Of a stretch of 64,000 bases of DNA, positions 25,689-34,287 are shown in pieces; position 1 is the first letter of the stretch; every line of letters begins with the position of its first letter. The notes under the pieces are model-generated. The model was not told where the DNA came from, ran no database searches, and saw nothing but the letters and a program-made list of their open reading frames with translations. Origin of the DNA: Desulfobacula sp. (GTDB lineage: Bacteria > Desulfobacterota > Desulfobacteria > Desulfobacterales > Desulfobacteraceae). The DNA is taken from the NCBI RefSeq assembly GCF_030145145.1, contig NZ_JAQYWD010000020.1, forward strand, positions 1 to 64,000, read 5' to 3'. The position numbers were made by a program, and so were the translations under genes.

Positions 25689-28379
25689 CTATTTTACCCG
25701 GATCAGCCGCAGGGCATCCATCCTGAGTCGGGCTGAAGACAGGTGGTCTAAAAGAGACCTCATCCGGGTGTGAGCCAGGGTGATTTCTTTTTCTTTGATA
25801 TCTGGATTGATTTTTTTTAATTCTGTAAGACGGGTGATCTCTTGTCCAAGAACCTCTTTTATATGGGCTTTTCCTTTTTTCATCATCCGTTCAGAATGCG
25901 CCCCGGCGATGGACATGCTTTTTTCAATCATGGAAGGGATCAGATGTTTTCTCACCTGGTCCATATCTTTGAACCAGGCGTTTTGGTCCGGGGTCAACTT
26001 TTTTGACAGGGCTGTAACCGCAGATGTCCCGGTGATATCATTTTTGTTGTGATCCACAACGATGCGAATGGGCTCGGGCATTAAATATCTTTCGATATTC
26101 AAACGAGCCGGCGCCACGCATTCCAGTACGAAAACTGTTTCCAGCCAAATCCCCGGACATCTCTGCCCCTTTAAAAGAGCGGTGGCACACGATCCGGTAC
26201 CCGTGGTGATAAAAAAGTCAAAGGTTTGTTGGACAAACGGGTGATCCCATGAAAAAAAATCGATGTCATCCCTGGCAATGGCCGTTTCCCTGTTAAAGGT
26301 CATGGTACCTGACAAGTGGGTCAGTGCTGGGAATTTTTCATCTGTCATCTCGCTCGAATTCAGCTTGAAAAGGGTTTGGTCAATAAAATCAGCCTCAATG
26401 CCATAATGATCCAGAACCCGTATCAACAAAAGGTCAATCTCCGCATTTTGTTCTGCCCGGCTGATACGGTCAATGAGCTGGTGGGCTATTTCCGGTTTAA
26501 AGGAATTCATTTCAAGCAGGATGTTTTTTCCCTGGGCCAGGGTGTTGTCCACCGTGATACAATAGGCGGCTGTTTCAGCAATCAAGTTCTCCAATAAGGG
26601 CGCTTCAATGGCCATCGCTTCTTTTGATTGCCTGAAAAGGTCCTGAAGGGTGTGTTCGAAATGCGTATAGATTAAATGGGCACCGTTAATGTTTTTCCTG
26701 AACAGGTTTAAACCATCCATGTACCACCGGGCCAGAATTTCATGAACACTTCCCCGGATAAACGGCACATGAATTTGAATGGTATGTTTTTGGCCGATCC
26801 TGTCAAGCCTTCCGATTCGCTGCTCTAATAGTTCCGGGTTCTGGGGCAGATCAAATAAAAACAGGTGATGAACAAACTGAAAATTCCTACCCTCACTGCC
26901 GATTTCAGAGCAGATAAGAAGCCTTGCACCATTCTTTCTGGAAAACCAGGCCGCATTTCTGTCCCGTTGCAGGAGGGTCATGGTTTCATCAAACTTGGCA
27001 ACACCAAGGGACATGTGGGATGCAATGGCTTTATCAATCGCATCCACCTTGTTTTTTGAACTGCAAATCACCAATATTTTATGGGGCGTTTTTAACAAAT
27101 CAATGAGACAGGATATTCTGGGGTCATGGGCCAAGGCATATCCCTTGGTTTCTTTTCGGCCAAAAAATTCCTGGTTTGCTGCCTTGACTTGATCGGCTGT
27201 TGCCCCAAGGGGATATAAATGGGCCACTCGTTTTGGAAATCCTTTGATTACCGTCCGTTTGTTCCTGAAAATTACCCGGCCGGGGCCGTAGGAATCAAGA
27301 ATCTGATCGGTGTGGTTTCCTTTTTTTATCAATTTTTTGATCGTATAAAGGGTTTTTTTATACTGATTTGTTTCATCAAGGTAGGTGTTAAAATCAAAAT
27401 AACGTTCCGGATCAAGCAACTGAAGATGATGGAAATGATTTTTTACGCCCATTTGTTCGGGTGTGGCTGTCAGCAACATCAAACCAAAGGTCTTTTGGGC
27501 AAGGGTTTTAATAAATCCATAGGTTGTTTTTTCGTCCGTAATATGGTGGGCCTCGTCAACAACCACCATATCCCATCCAGCGGCAATGATTTGGAGCTGT
27601 CGTTTTTTGGTTTTAAGAAAATCCATACTGACAATCCCCAGTTGATGTTCCAAAAATGGATTTATCTTTGATATTTTTTGTTCAAGGCTTGAACAATAGG
27701 CCTCATTTAAGATCATGAAGGAGAGATTGAATTTCCGGTATAATTCAATAAACCACTGGTGAACCAGGGATTCCGGGACAACAATCAACATCCGTTCCGC
27801 CCTGTGGGTGGCGAGCAGTTTGTGGAGAACCAGACAGGCTTCGATGGTTTTGCCCAAACCGGTTTCATCGGAGAGCAGAACCCTTGGGATATAGCGTTTT
27901 GTAACGGTGTCGGCAATAAAAAACTGGTGGGGGATCAGTTCCACTTGACCGCCGATAAACCCTTTTACAGGCGACGCGTCATATCCTGCCCTGGCAGTTA
28001 ATACCTGATACCGCAAATCAAACAGTTTATTGGTATCTGTAATCCCGGCAAAAAGCCGGTCCTGGGGCATGGAAAAGGAAAGGGTGTCGGGCAGGTCTTT
28101 TTCACAAACAATTGTATTTTCCCCGGAATAATAAAGGAGTCCGTCTGATTCGGTCACGCTTTCAATTGTCAGGCGGGCATTGTTTTTTAGCTGAATCTCG
28201 TCTCCGGATTTGAAGATGACGCGCTTTAGCGGGGCAGATTGGCGGGTGTATTGCCGGACGCAGTCGCTGGAATCAAACCGGACGGATATCATTCGGTCAT
28301 TAACGGCTATAAGCGTCCCTAACCCCAGTTCCGGCTCGGCTTCACTGAGCCATCTCTGCCCTGAAATTAATGGATGCAT
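25689..28379 (-). CDS. rapA: SNF2-family ATPase of the RapA/HepA type
   Basis: An 896-residue SWI2/SNF2 protein. N-terminal tudor-like domain begins ISGQRWLSEAEPELGLGTLI, as in RapA, which binds RNA polymerase and recycles it. Helicase motifs follow: LSDETGLGKTIEACLVLHKL (I), VVVDEAHHI (II, DEAH), LMLLTATPEQ (III), CSEIGSEGRNFQFVHHL (V) and LEQRIGRLDRIGQ (VI). The C-terminal half is helical. The start at 28379 is chosen because RapA homologues begin at that point; a GTG at 28412 adds 11 residues. Length is slightly below E. coli RapA (968). Stand-alone on the - strand, preceded by a perfect hairpin. Confidence 0.88.
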   Translation of the reverse strand: MHPLISGQRWLSEAEPELGLGTLIAVNDRMISVRFDSSDCVRQYTRQSAPLKRVIFKSGDEIQLKNNARLTIESVTESDGLLYYSGENTIVCEKDLPDTLSFSMPQDRLFAGITDTNKLFDLRYQVLTARAGYDASPVKGFIGGQVELIPHQFFIADTVTKRYIPRVLLSDETGLGKTIEACLVLHKLLATHRAERMLIVVPESLVHQWFIELYRKFNLSFMILNEAYCSSLEQKISKINPFLEHQLGIVSMDFLKTKKRQLQIIAAGWDMVVVDEAHHITDEKTTYGFIKTLAQKTFGLMLLTATPEQMGVKNHFHHLQLLDPERYFDFNTYLDETNQYKKTLYTIKKLIKKGNHTDQILDSYGPGRVIFRNKRTVIKGFPKRVAHLYPLGATADQVKAANQEFFGRKETKGYALAHDPRISCLIDLLKTPHKILVICSSKNKVDAIDKAIASHMSLGVAKFDETMTLLQRDRNAAWFSRKNGARLLICSEIGSEGRNFQFVHHLFLFDLPQNPELLEQRIGRLDRIGQKHTIQIHVPFIRGSVHEILARWYMDGLNLFRKNINGAHLIYTHFEHTLQDLFRQSKEAMAIEAPLLENLIAETAAYCITVDNTLAQGKNILLEMNSFKPEIAHQLIDRISRAEQNAEIDLLLIRVLDHYGIEADFIDQTLFKLNSSEMTDEKFPALTHLSGTMTFNRETAIARDDIDFFSWDHPFVQQTFDFFITTGTGSCATALLKGQRCPGIWLETVFVLECVAPARLNIERYLMPEPIRIVVDHNKNDITGTSAVTALSKKLTPDQNAWFKDMDQVRKHLIPSMIEKSMSIAGAHSERMMKKGKAHIKEVLGQEITRLTELKKINPDIKEKEITLAHTRMRSLLDHLSSARLRMDALRLIRVK

Positions 28380-28439
28380 TGGATACTCTCTGGCATATGG
28401 GTAGTGCCGCACTCGCAGGGAATGAGGCCGGGAGGATGC

Positions 28440-28480
28440 ACTTCAGGAAGGTCAAAGAAGGACTGTGTCCTTCCTGAAGT
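28440..28480. terminator. Perfect 12-bp stem-loop terminator
   Basis: ACTTCAGGAAGG (28440-28451) and CCTTCCTGAAGT (28469-28480) pair perfectly around 17 nt. It lies directly after the stop of the leftward 28489-29043 gene and before the helicase gene, so it may end that transcript; downstream T tracts are better on the + strand side (GGTTTGTTTT). Confidence 0.6.
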
Positions 28481-28488
28481 GGTTTGTT

Positions 28489-29043
28489 TTACTTTCCGTT
28501 CAGGATTGAACCAATCAGTTCGTAGGAAAAGGGTTGGGATATTTTTTTTGTGCCGGTTGAAAGGGGTTTCTTCTGGGGGCCATGACCCGCCCCGCTGAAA
28601 GCGATAACCTTCTGGTTGCTGAATTCAACTTGGTAGCTGGGCCGGATACCTTTGCCGGTGGTACCGAAACAGACCTTGGCATCTGTATCCTCTCCCATAT
28701 TTATGTATACTTTTTTTAAAAAAGCAGGTGATAATTGTCCCACACGGTCTTCATCCCAGACAATAGCGATTTTTGCTTTCTTTCCGCCTGCTGCACCTGT
28801 TTTTTTTGCGGGCTTTAATTTATCGATATGGGTTGACAATGCCCCGATTTTTATACTTAAATTTTTTACAGACCGTTCCTGAATTTCACCTTCCGCCTGG
28901 GGCCTCAGCGTATCCAGCTGACTGTTTACCTCCTGGTAGCCGGCCTTTGAGGCTTCAAGTGCATTCTGTTCAATCAATACATTGACATCTTCGTATAACC
29001 GGTTTATTGCCAGTCTGGATTCTCGAAATTTGTTGGGGTCCAT
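28489..29043 (-). CDS. Hypothetical 184-residue protein
   Basis: Not recognised. The first 90 residues are strongly helical, possibly coiled (ESRLAINRLYEDVNVLIEQ and LSIKIGALSTHIDKL). After a Lys/Ala/Gly linker (PAKKTGAAGGKKAK) comes a beta-rich domain IAIVWDEDRVGQLSPAFLKK with KVCFGTTGKGIRPSYQVEF. No signal peptide or membrane segment, so cytoplasmic. AAGGAGG six bases ahead of ATG 29043 supports the start. Stand-alone, followed by a strong hairpin. Possibly an adaptor joining an oligomerising helix bundle to a small ligand- or nucleic-acid-binding domain; that is conjecture. Confidence 0.6.
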   Translation of the reverse strand: MDPNKFRESRLAINRLYEDVNVLIEQNALEASKAGYQEVNSQLDTLRPQAEGEIQERSVKNLSIKIGALSTHIDKLKPAKKTGAAGGKKAKIAIVWDEDRVGQLSPAFLKKVYINMGEDTDAKVCFGTTGKGIRPSYQVEFSNQKVIAFSGAGHGPQKKPLSTGTKKISQPFSYELIGSILNGK

Positions 29044-29358
29044 CTTTCCTCCTTGTCTTAAAATTGAAACATTCTTAAATCACTTAGCCGGTGAGAAATT
29101 TTTCCAGTTTCATAGAAAACAATAAAAGAAACGGATATGATCCCTTCAATGCTATACTGCAGTGATCAAAGATACTGATATATTAACAGGCCTGGTATTT
29201 TTTTAGGTAAGCTGCCCTTTATGCACGCCTACTGCCAAACCGTATCTATATAGAATACACTGTTTGAGGAAAGAATTCAAGGGCTTGTCAAAATGAAACC
29301 AGGGTTTCCTTAAAGAGAGAAGGTGGAATTATGGTTTGTTCAGGCACTTGATTTGCGG
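29044..29358. other. Intergenic stretch without recognised feature
   Basis: About 315 bp. Open frames are short, and no tRNA-like fold, repeat or clear promoter pair was seen. It must contain the promoter of the 29043 gene. Confidence 0.4.
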
Positions 29359-29556
29359 TCAGTTGTGAATGGTTTTGACCCGGCCCACAAGCCCGTTTTT
29401 CAAGCGAACCTTTATCCCGTGGGGATGTGTGGCAGATTTTGTCAGGATATCCCGGACAATTCCCTGGGTCAATTTTCCTGTTTTCTGGTCCTGTTTTAAA
29501 ACAATGGAAACCTCCAGGCCGGATCGAATATCGGTTCTTTTTGTTCCGTTAGTCAT
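29359..29556 (-). CDS. YwbE-family protein (DUF2196)
   Basis: A 65-residue protein with the complete YwbE pattern: RTDIRSGLEVSIVLKQDQ, then KLTQGIVRDILTKSATHPHG and IKVRLKNGLVGRV. These short proteins have an S1/KOW-like beta fold and an unknown role, possibly RNA binding. GGAGG lies upstream of ATG 29556. It is 48 bp from the start side of nothing else on its strand except the spermidine-synthase-like gene upstream (29605-30294), which may share its transcript. Confidence 0.85.
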   Translation of the reverse strand: MTNGTKRTDIRSGLEVSIVLKQDQKTGKLTQGIVRDILTKSATHPHGIKVRLKNGLVGRVKTIHN

Positions 29557-29604
29557 TTTTATGGTTTTCCTCCAGTTTTATGGGTCATGATGACCTGTCA
29601 ATGG

Positions 29605-30294
29605 CTATCGTATCTGGATGTCAGGCTTTTTTGCAAGCCAGATGGTGTGCCGGCCGCCTTTTCCGGATTTCCGGGCCCGTGTAGTGATGGGTTGAGTGGC
29701 AAATCCAGTCCGTTTCAGACGGCGGGTGAAGACATCGTTTGTTCCGGAAGACCAGATGGCCAGAATCCCTCCGGGACGAAGTGCAAAAAAGGACAGTTCC
29801 AGTCCGGGTCCAGCATAGAGGCGGTCATTGGCTCTCCGGGTAAGCCCTTCGGGTCCGTTGTCGACATCCAGCAGGATGGCATCCCAGGCCGCTTTTTCCT
29901 TTCGGATGGTTTTTGCTACATCTTCTTCCCGGACAGAGACCCGGGGGTCATCCAGCGGCATTCCGGCAAGATGTCCCAGGTAATCCCGATTCCATGCGAC
30001 CACAGCCGGGAGCAGTTCAGATACGGTGATGCGGGTATCCGGGGTCGAGTGTTCCAGTGCTGCTGACAGGGTGTAGCCCATGCCGAGGCCGCCAATGAGA
30101 ATCCTCAAACCGGGTGTGTGTTTGATGCGGCTGCAGGTGAGCTCAGCCAGGGCCTCTTCAGAACCGTGGCAGCGGCTGTTCATCAGCTCTGTTCCGGAGA
30201 TCCGGATCGAGAATTCCGTGCCTCGCTTTGCCAGCGTAAGGATGTCTTCTTGTCCGGGTATCCTGGCGCGGTCGATTTCTTCCCAGGGAATCAT
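29605..30294 (-). CDS. Spermidine synthase-like methyltransferase-fold protein
   Basis: About 229 residues from the ATG at 30294, which has AGGA nine bases ahead; an upstream ATG at 30378 adds 28 residues with no similarity. The Rossmann core starts LRILIGGLGMGYTLSAALEH (the polyamine synthase G-x-G loop), followed by TRITVSELLPAVVAW with the acidic ribose-binding Glu and WDAILLDVDNGPEGL. The usual catalytic Asp in GGGDG is not in the same context (here GGLGMG), so it may not make spermidine. Such proteins are common in proteobacteria and of unresolved substrate. Likely soluble. Followed by YwbE. Confidence 0.7.
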   Translation of the reverse strand: MIPWEEIDRARIPGQEDILTLAKRGTEFSIRISGTELMNSRCHGSEEALAELTCSRIKHTPGLRILIGGLGMGYTLSAALEHSTPDTRITVSELLPAVVAWNRDYLGHLAGMPLDDPRVSVREEDVAKTIRKEKAAWDAILLDVDNGPEGLTRRANDRLYAGPGLELSFFALRPGGILAIWSSGTNDVFTRRLKRTGFATQPITTRARKSGKGGRHTIWLAKKPDIQIR

Positions 30295-30579
30295 GCGCTT
30301 CTTTCCTCTTATTTCGATGTCACTTTTTATCAATCCCGGCCAGGTTGATGGTATTGTCAGGAAAAATTTTCCCGACATTTAGCAGGCGGAGGGGTGATAA
30401 TCGTTATTTGTTTTAATATTTTCCCCAACGACTTCGTATAGGGGAGAACGGTTGTGAAGTCAATCTTTAATAGTGATTTTTTTTGACATGGAAGTACGAT
30501 GCCATTAACACCATAAAAAATAGCGCTCTATCTTGACATCAATAGCGGTTTATTATAGGGAATAAGAGACTAGGCTTAA

Positions 30580-30602
30580 CCCAACTCCGAAAAGTTGAGA
30601 TA
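30580..30602. repeat. Short recurrent motif CAACTCCGAAAAGTTGAG (copy 2)
   Basis: CCAACTCCGAAAAGTTGAGA is a near copy of the motif at 23655-23677. It lies just beyond the stop of a remnant frame on the - strand (30603-30845), which would fit the end of a mobile element. Confidence 0.4.
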
Positions 30603-30845
30603 CTAAATGCTTCGATATGTTTGACCTTTATGTGGCGCTTTTTGGGTTGTGAACTCAGATCTATCCATAAGAGTTGTGTGTCGTACAATCGCCTGCTGAT
30701 TTTTTTCTTTTAGTTTCGCTGATCTCCCATCCTGTTCAATGTTTATTCGGTTGATTTCCCAGGTTTGATTGCAAACCGGATTCAGTACTTTTCGATCACG
30801 CTTATAGCTAAAACTATTTTTAAAAACAAAATGATCGTATGGTAA
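30603..30845 (-). pseudogene. Remnant of an unknown, possibly transposase-like, gene
   Basis: An 80-codon frame with protein-like composition (YDHFVFKNSFSYKRDRKVL, then WEINRINIEQDGRSAKLKE, ending HKGQTYRSI) without a start codon of its own; its only upstream start lies inside the opposing TpsA gene. Basic and Lys/Arg/Asn-rich, like insertion-sequence tails. No family recognised. It occupies the region just upstream of TpsA, together with TTGACA-like boxes at 30484 and 30533. Confidence 0.35.
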
Positions 30846-30867
30846 AACCTTAGACAAGGAGGTGAAA

Positions 30868-33800
30868 ATGGTTTTTTCGACACATGCGACCCCTTCATTT
30901 TTTCCCTTATCTTTGTTGCTTCTGATCAATATTCTATTGATGTGCCTGTCTGTCAGTCATGCAGAGGTAACCCTGGATGGAACACTTGGGCCTCAAATGG
31001 CAGTCAGTGGCCCTGATTATCAGATCAAGGCAGAGTATGGAAAATGCATCAATAACGATAACCTATTTCACAGTTTTGGAAAATTTAATATCGATGCGGG
31101 TCAGAGCGCGATTTTTACTGGACCCGATGCCATCAGAAATGTTATCGGCAGGGTAACAGGTGGGACGCTTTCAACTATTGACGGGCTTATCCGATCAGAA
31201 TTTCCATCGGCTAATCTATATTTGCTAAACCCCAGCGGCTTTTTATTTAGCCCCAATGCCACATTGGATGTAAACGGATCGTTTCATGTGAGCACTGCAA
31301 ATTATATCTCCCTGGGAAATGAAGGAATCTTCTATGCAGATTCGTCCCAAAAAAGTGTATTGACGGTTGATTCGCCATCTGCTTTTGGATTCCTCGATAC
31401 CCCTCCAGGTGACATAAGCGTCCGGGAATCTAAACTTGAAGTTCCTCAAGGAAAAACCCTGTCCCTGATTGGAGGGGATATTGAGATTACGGGCATGGAC
31501 AATTCCCACCAGGGAGAAGTATTTGCACCGGGTGGAAGAATTGATATTGCCAGCGTGGCATCGGGAGGCCGCATTATCCCCATCTGTTCCGATGAAGCCC
31601 CTGACCTTATGGCAGATTCCTTTGAAACGCTTGGAAATATCGACATGCACAACAGCTATCTTGATGCCGGCGGAAACGGCGGTGGAACCGTTTTTATCCG
31701 GGGTGGCAAGCTGACGGTTGACAGTTCCTATATCTATGCCAGTACAAAAGGAGCAAGTGAAACAGCACCGGGTACTGGCATTGATATCAAGGTTTCAGGG
31801 GACCTGCTGGTGGATAATCCCGCTGGAACGGGATCTGTAATCGGGACCAATATTTTTGATAATATCACTGCAGATTCAGGCGGAGTGAGGATCAGCGCCG
31901 ATCAGCTGGAAATTAAAAATGGTGCCGGTATCAGGTCTGTTGCATTTGTGAACAGCGGCGGTCGGAGCGGGGATATAACCGTGGATACCAACCATCTCGT
32001 GATTCAGAATTCAGGAGCCATCCAGGCAGGCACGGGCGGGTCCGGGGAAAGCGGTGATATCCTTATCAATACCGGTAGCCTGGACATACGGGATAATGGA
32101 TTTATCTGGACAAATGCATTTGGTGGCTCTGGAGATAGCGGCGATATCCGTGTGACGGCTGAAAATGTCTTTTTTTCAAATGAAAAATATCCGGGATATC
32201 CCACAGGCATTACTACCAGGAGCTATAATGCCGGTATTGGGAATGCCGGTGACATCTATCTTCATACAAAAAATCTGCAGATGCTGGCGGGAACTGAAAT
32301 ATCTTCGCCCACCTGGACCCCGGGGCAGGCGGGAGACATCTGTGTGACCATCGATGAAAAAGGGTCCCTTACCGGCAGGGAAGGGATATTAACCGGCATA
32401 TTTGCCAATACCTTCTGGATGGGCAATGGTGGAGAGATTGAAATCAATGCCGGCCGTCTTGAAATGAATACAAATGCAAGCCTGCAGACTAAAGCACTTT
32501 CATCAGGGAATGGTGGCAATGTAAATCTGAACGTGACTGCCCTTGAGATAAAAGACAGGGCATACATAAGCACGTCAGGCGTGTCAGAAGGAAATGCAGG
32601 CAATGTTGCCCTGAATGTGGAGACCCTTGATATGAGAGAAGGGGCATACATTACCACTTCAAGTGCAATGGGAGATGGTGCCGCCAGTGGGAATGTGGAT
32701 ATTGTTGCAAAAAACATATTGATTTCAGGTTTTGAGAGTTCAACAGATCCCTATACATTGGATTTCACCGGTATAAATTCAAAATCGGGCCAGAATGGCG
32801 GAAAAGGCGGTGATGTCAATATTCAATCGACATATTTTGAAATGACCAACAGAAGTCTGCTGACCACCCAGTCAGTGGGTCCGGATCAAGGAGGCGGCAT
32901 TCACCTTGAGGCCAAAAATATAGTGGTACTGAATGGTGCCGTTATTAATGCCAGTGCTTTTGGATCAGGCGACGGGGGGATGGTGGCGGTTACAGCGGAT
33001 AAGATACGGGTGTCCGGTGTCCACCCGGAGCTGTATATGGATCAGATCACGAATGAAGAAATGATTGCCCCATCGGCAATAGGGTCCCAGGCAGGCCTCA
33101 ATGGTGGAAACGGTGGAAATCTGAACATCACGGCCGGCACCCTTGAAATACTGGATGGGGGGAGTCTGGTCACCGATACGTTTGGAAAGGGGAATGCCGG
33201 AAATATGAATATAGTTTCAGAACATTTGTTGGTTTCCGGTGAAAATGCTGATTTGAAGAACTTTTACATCAATTCCGGTGCCGATCCTAAAAACGCGGTT
33301 TCGAAAATTACTGCCAGCACCAATGCAACATTTCTGGGGGACCTGGCCACCGGCGATGGTGGAAATATTGCCATCCATACGACAGATCTGGTCATCAAGG
33401 AGAGCGGCCGCATCAGTTCTGAAACAACGACGCCGGGAAAAGGGGGGAATATTGACATTAGTGCCCATGGCGCGACACTTTTGTCCGGCGCATCCATATC
33501 TGCCATGAGTGAGCTCTCTGATCTGGCTGGAACAGCCGGTAGTATTCAGGTGTTAACCAGTGGGCAGTTTAACGCGGACAACGCTTCTCTTCTGACCTCT
33601 TCAGAGCAGTCCACGGGAGGGGACATCCGTGTCCAGGCGGATAACGTGAAACTGGTCAACAATACCCATATTTCGGCTAAAAGCAGTGGTCAAGGGAATG
33701 CCGGCAGTATTTATCTTACGGGACAACAGTCTTTAGTTATGGATACCAGTAGAATCACGACTGAGGCCAGACAGGCCGATGGCGGCAATATAAAAGTAGC

Positions 33801-34242
33801 GGCAGATGATATGATTCACCTGGTTGACAGTGAAATAACCGCGAGTGTCGGTGGCGGAGATCAGACAACCGGAGGAAATATCAGCATTGATCCTCAATAT
33901 GTTATCCTAAAAAACAGCCGGATCACAGCAAATGCCTTTGAAGGAAAAGGGGGAAACATCGATATTGTTTCCGATGTGTTCCTGGCTGATCCGGGCAGTA
34001 TGATTGATGCGTCTTCCTCTCTTGGAATTGATGGACAAGTGGACATCCGCGCACCGATAACCCATGTCAGCAGTCTGGTATCGCCATTGTCAAAGGATTT
34101 TAGAAATGTGGTCGCCCTCCTTCGAAAACCCTGCATGGCAAGGGTGCATAAGGGAGAATACAGTAGCTTCATGATAAAGGGGCGGGACAGCCTGCCGGTG
34201 GAACCCGGACAATTTTTATCAAGCCCCCTGTCCATCGAGTAA
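30868..34242 (+). CDS. Two-partner secretion exoprotein (TpsA, filamentous hemagglutinin type)
   Basis: A 1124-residue exported protein. ATG 30868 follows AGGAGG at ideal spacing. Signal peptide: SLLLLINILLMCLSVSHA. The TPS secretion domain (about 30-160) begins EVTLDGTLGPQMAVSGPDYQ and contains NIDAGQSAIFTG, NVIGRVTGG, YLLNPSGFLFSPNA, the hallmark of FHA-like TpsA proteins. The rest is a long parallel beta-helix with repeated G-N/S-G-G-x-I/V motifs (for example GGNVNLNV, GGNIDISAHG) up to the end. It would cross the outer membrane through the TpsB protein encoded 46 bp downstream and lie on the cell surface or be released. No protease or adhesion motif recognised. Confidence 0.9.
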   Translation: MVFSTHATPSFFPLSLLLLINILLMCLSVSHAEVTLDGTLGPQMAVSGPDYQIKAEYGKCINNDNLFHSFGKFNIDAGQSAIFTGPDAIRNVIGRVTGGTLSTIDGLIRSEFPSANLYLLNPSGFLFSPNATLDVNGSFHVSTANYISLGNEGIFYADSSQKSVLTVDSPSAFGFLDTPPGDISVRESKLEVPQGKTLSLIGGDIEITGMDNSHQGEVFAPGGRIDIASVASGGRIIPICSDEAPDLMADSFETLGNIDMHNSYLDAGGNGGGTVFIRGGKLTVDSSYIYASTKGASETAPGTGIDIKVSGDLLVDNPAGTGSVIGTNIFDNITADSGGVRISADQLEIKNGAGIRSVAFVNSGGRSGDITVDTNHLVIQNSGAIQAGTGGSGESGDILINTGSLDIRDNGFIWTNAFGGSGDSGDIRVTAENVFFSNEKYPGYPTGITTRSYNAGIGNAGDIYLHTKNLQMLAGTEISSPTWTPGQAGDICVTIDEKGSLTGREGILTGIFANTFWMGNGGEIEINAGRLEMNTNASLQTKALSSGNGGNVNLNVTALEIKDRAYISTSGVSEGNAGNVALNVETLDMREGAYITTSSAMGDGAASGNVDIVAKNILISGFESSTDPYTLDFTGINSKSGQNGGKGGDVNIQSTYFEMTNRSLLTTQSVGPDQGGGIHLEAKNIVVLNGAVINASAFGSGDGGMVAVTADKIRVSGVHPELYMDQITNEEMIAPSAIGSQAGLNGGNGGNLNITAGTLEILDGGSLVTDTFGKGNAGNMNIVSEHLLVSGENADLKNFYINSGADPKNAVSKITASTNATFLGDLATGDGGNIAIHTTDLVIKESGRISSETTTPGKGGNIDISAHGATLLSGASISAMSELSDLAGTAGSIQVLTSGQFNADNASLLTSSEQSTGGDIRVQADNVKLVNNTHISAKSSGQGNAGSIYLTGQQSLVMDTSRITTEARQADGGNIKVAADDMIHLVDSEITASVGGGDQTTGGNISIDPQYVILKNSRITANAFEGKGGNIDIVSDVFLADPGSMIDASSSLGIDGQVDIRAPITHVSSLVSPLSKDFRNVVALLRKPCMARVHKGEYSSFMIKGRDSLPVEPGQFLSSPLSIE

Positions 34243-34287
34243 ATTGTTTGCAAGTCCATGGAAAAAAAGTTTCAAGGTGTGTGCGAA

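Noticed and set aside
29044-29358. tRNA or small RNA in the gap
   Set aside because: No cloverleaf pairing or TTCGAATC-like T-loop was seen; no intergenic region in the window showed a tRNA.
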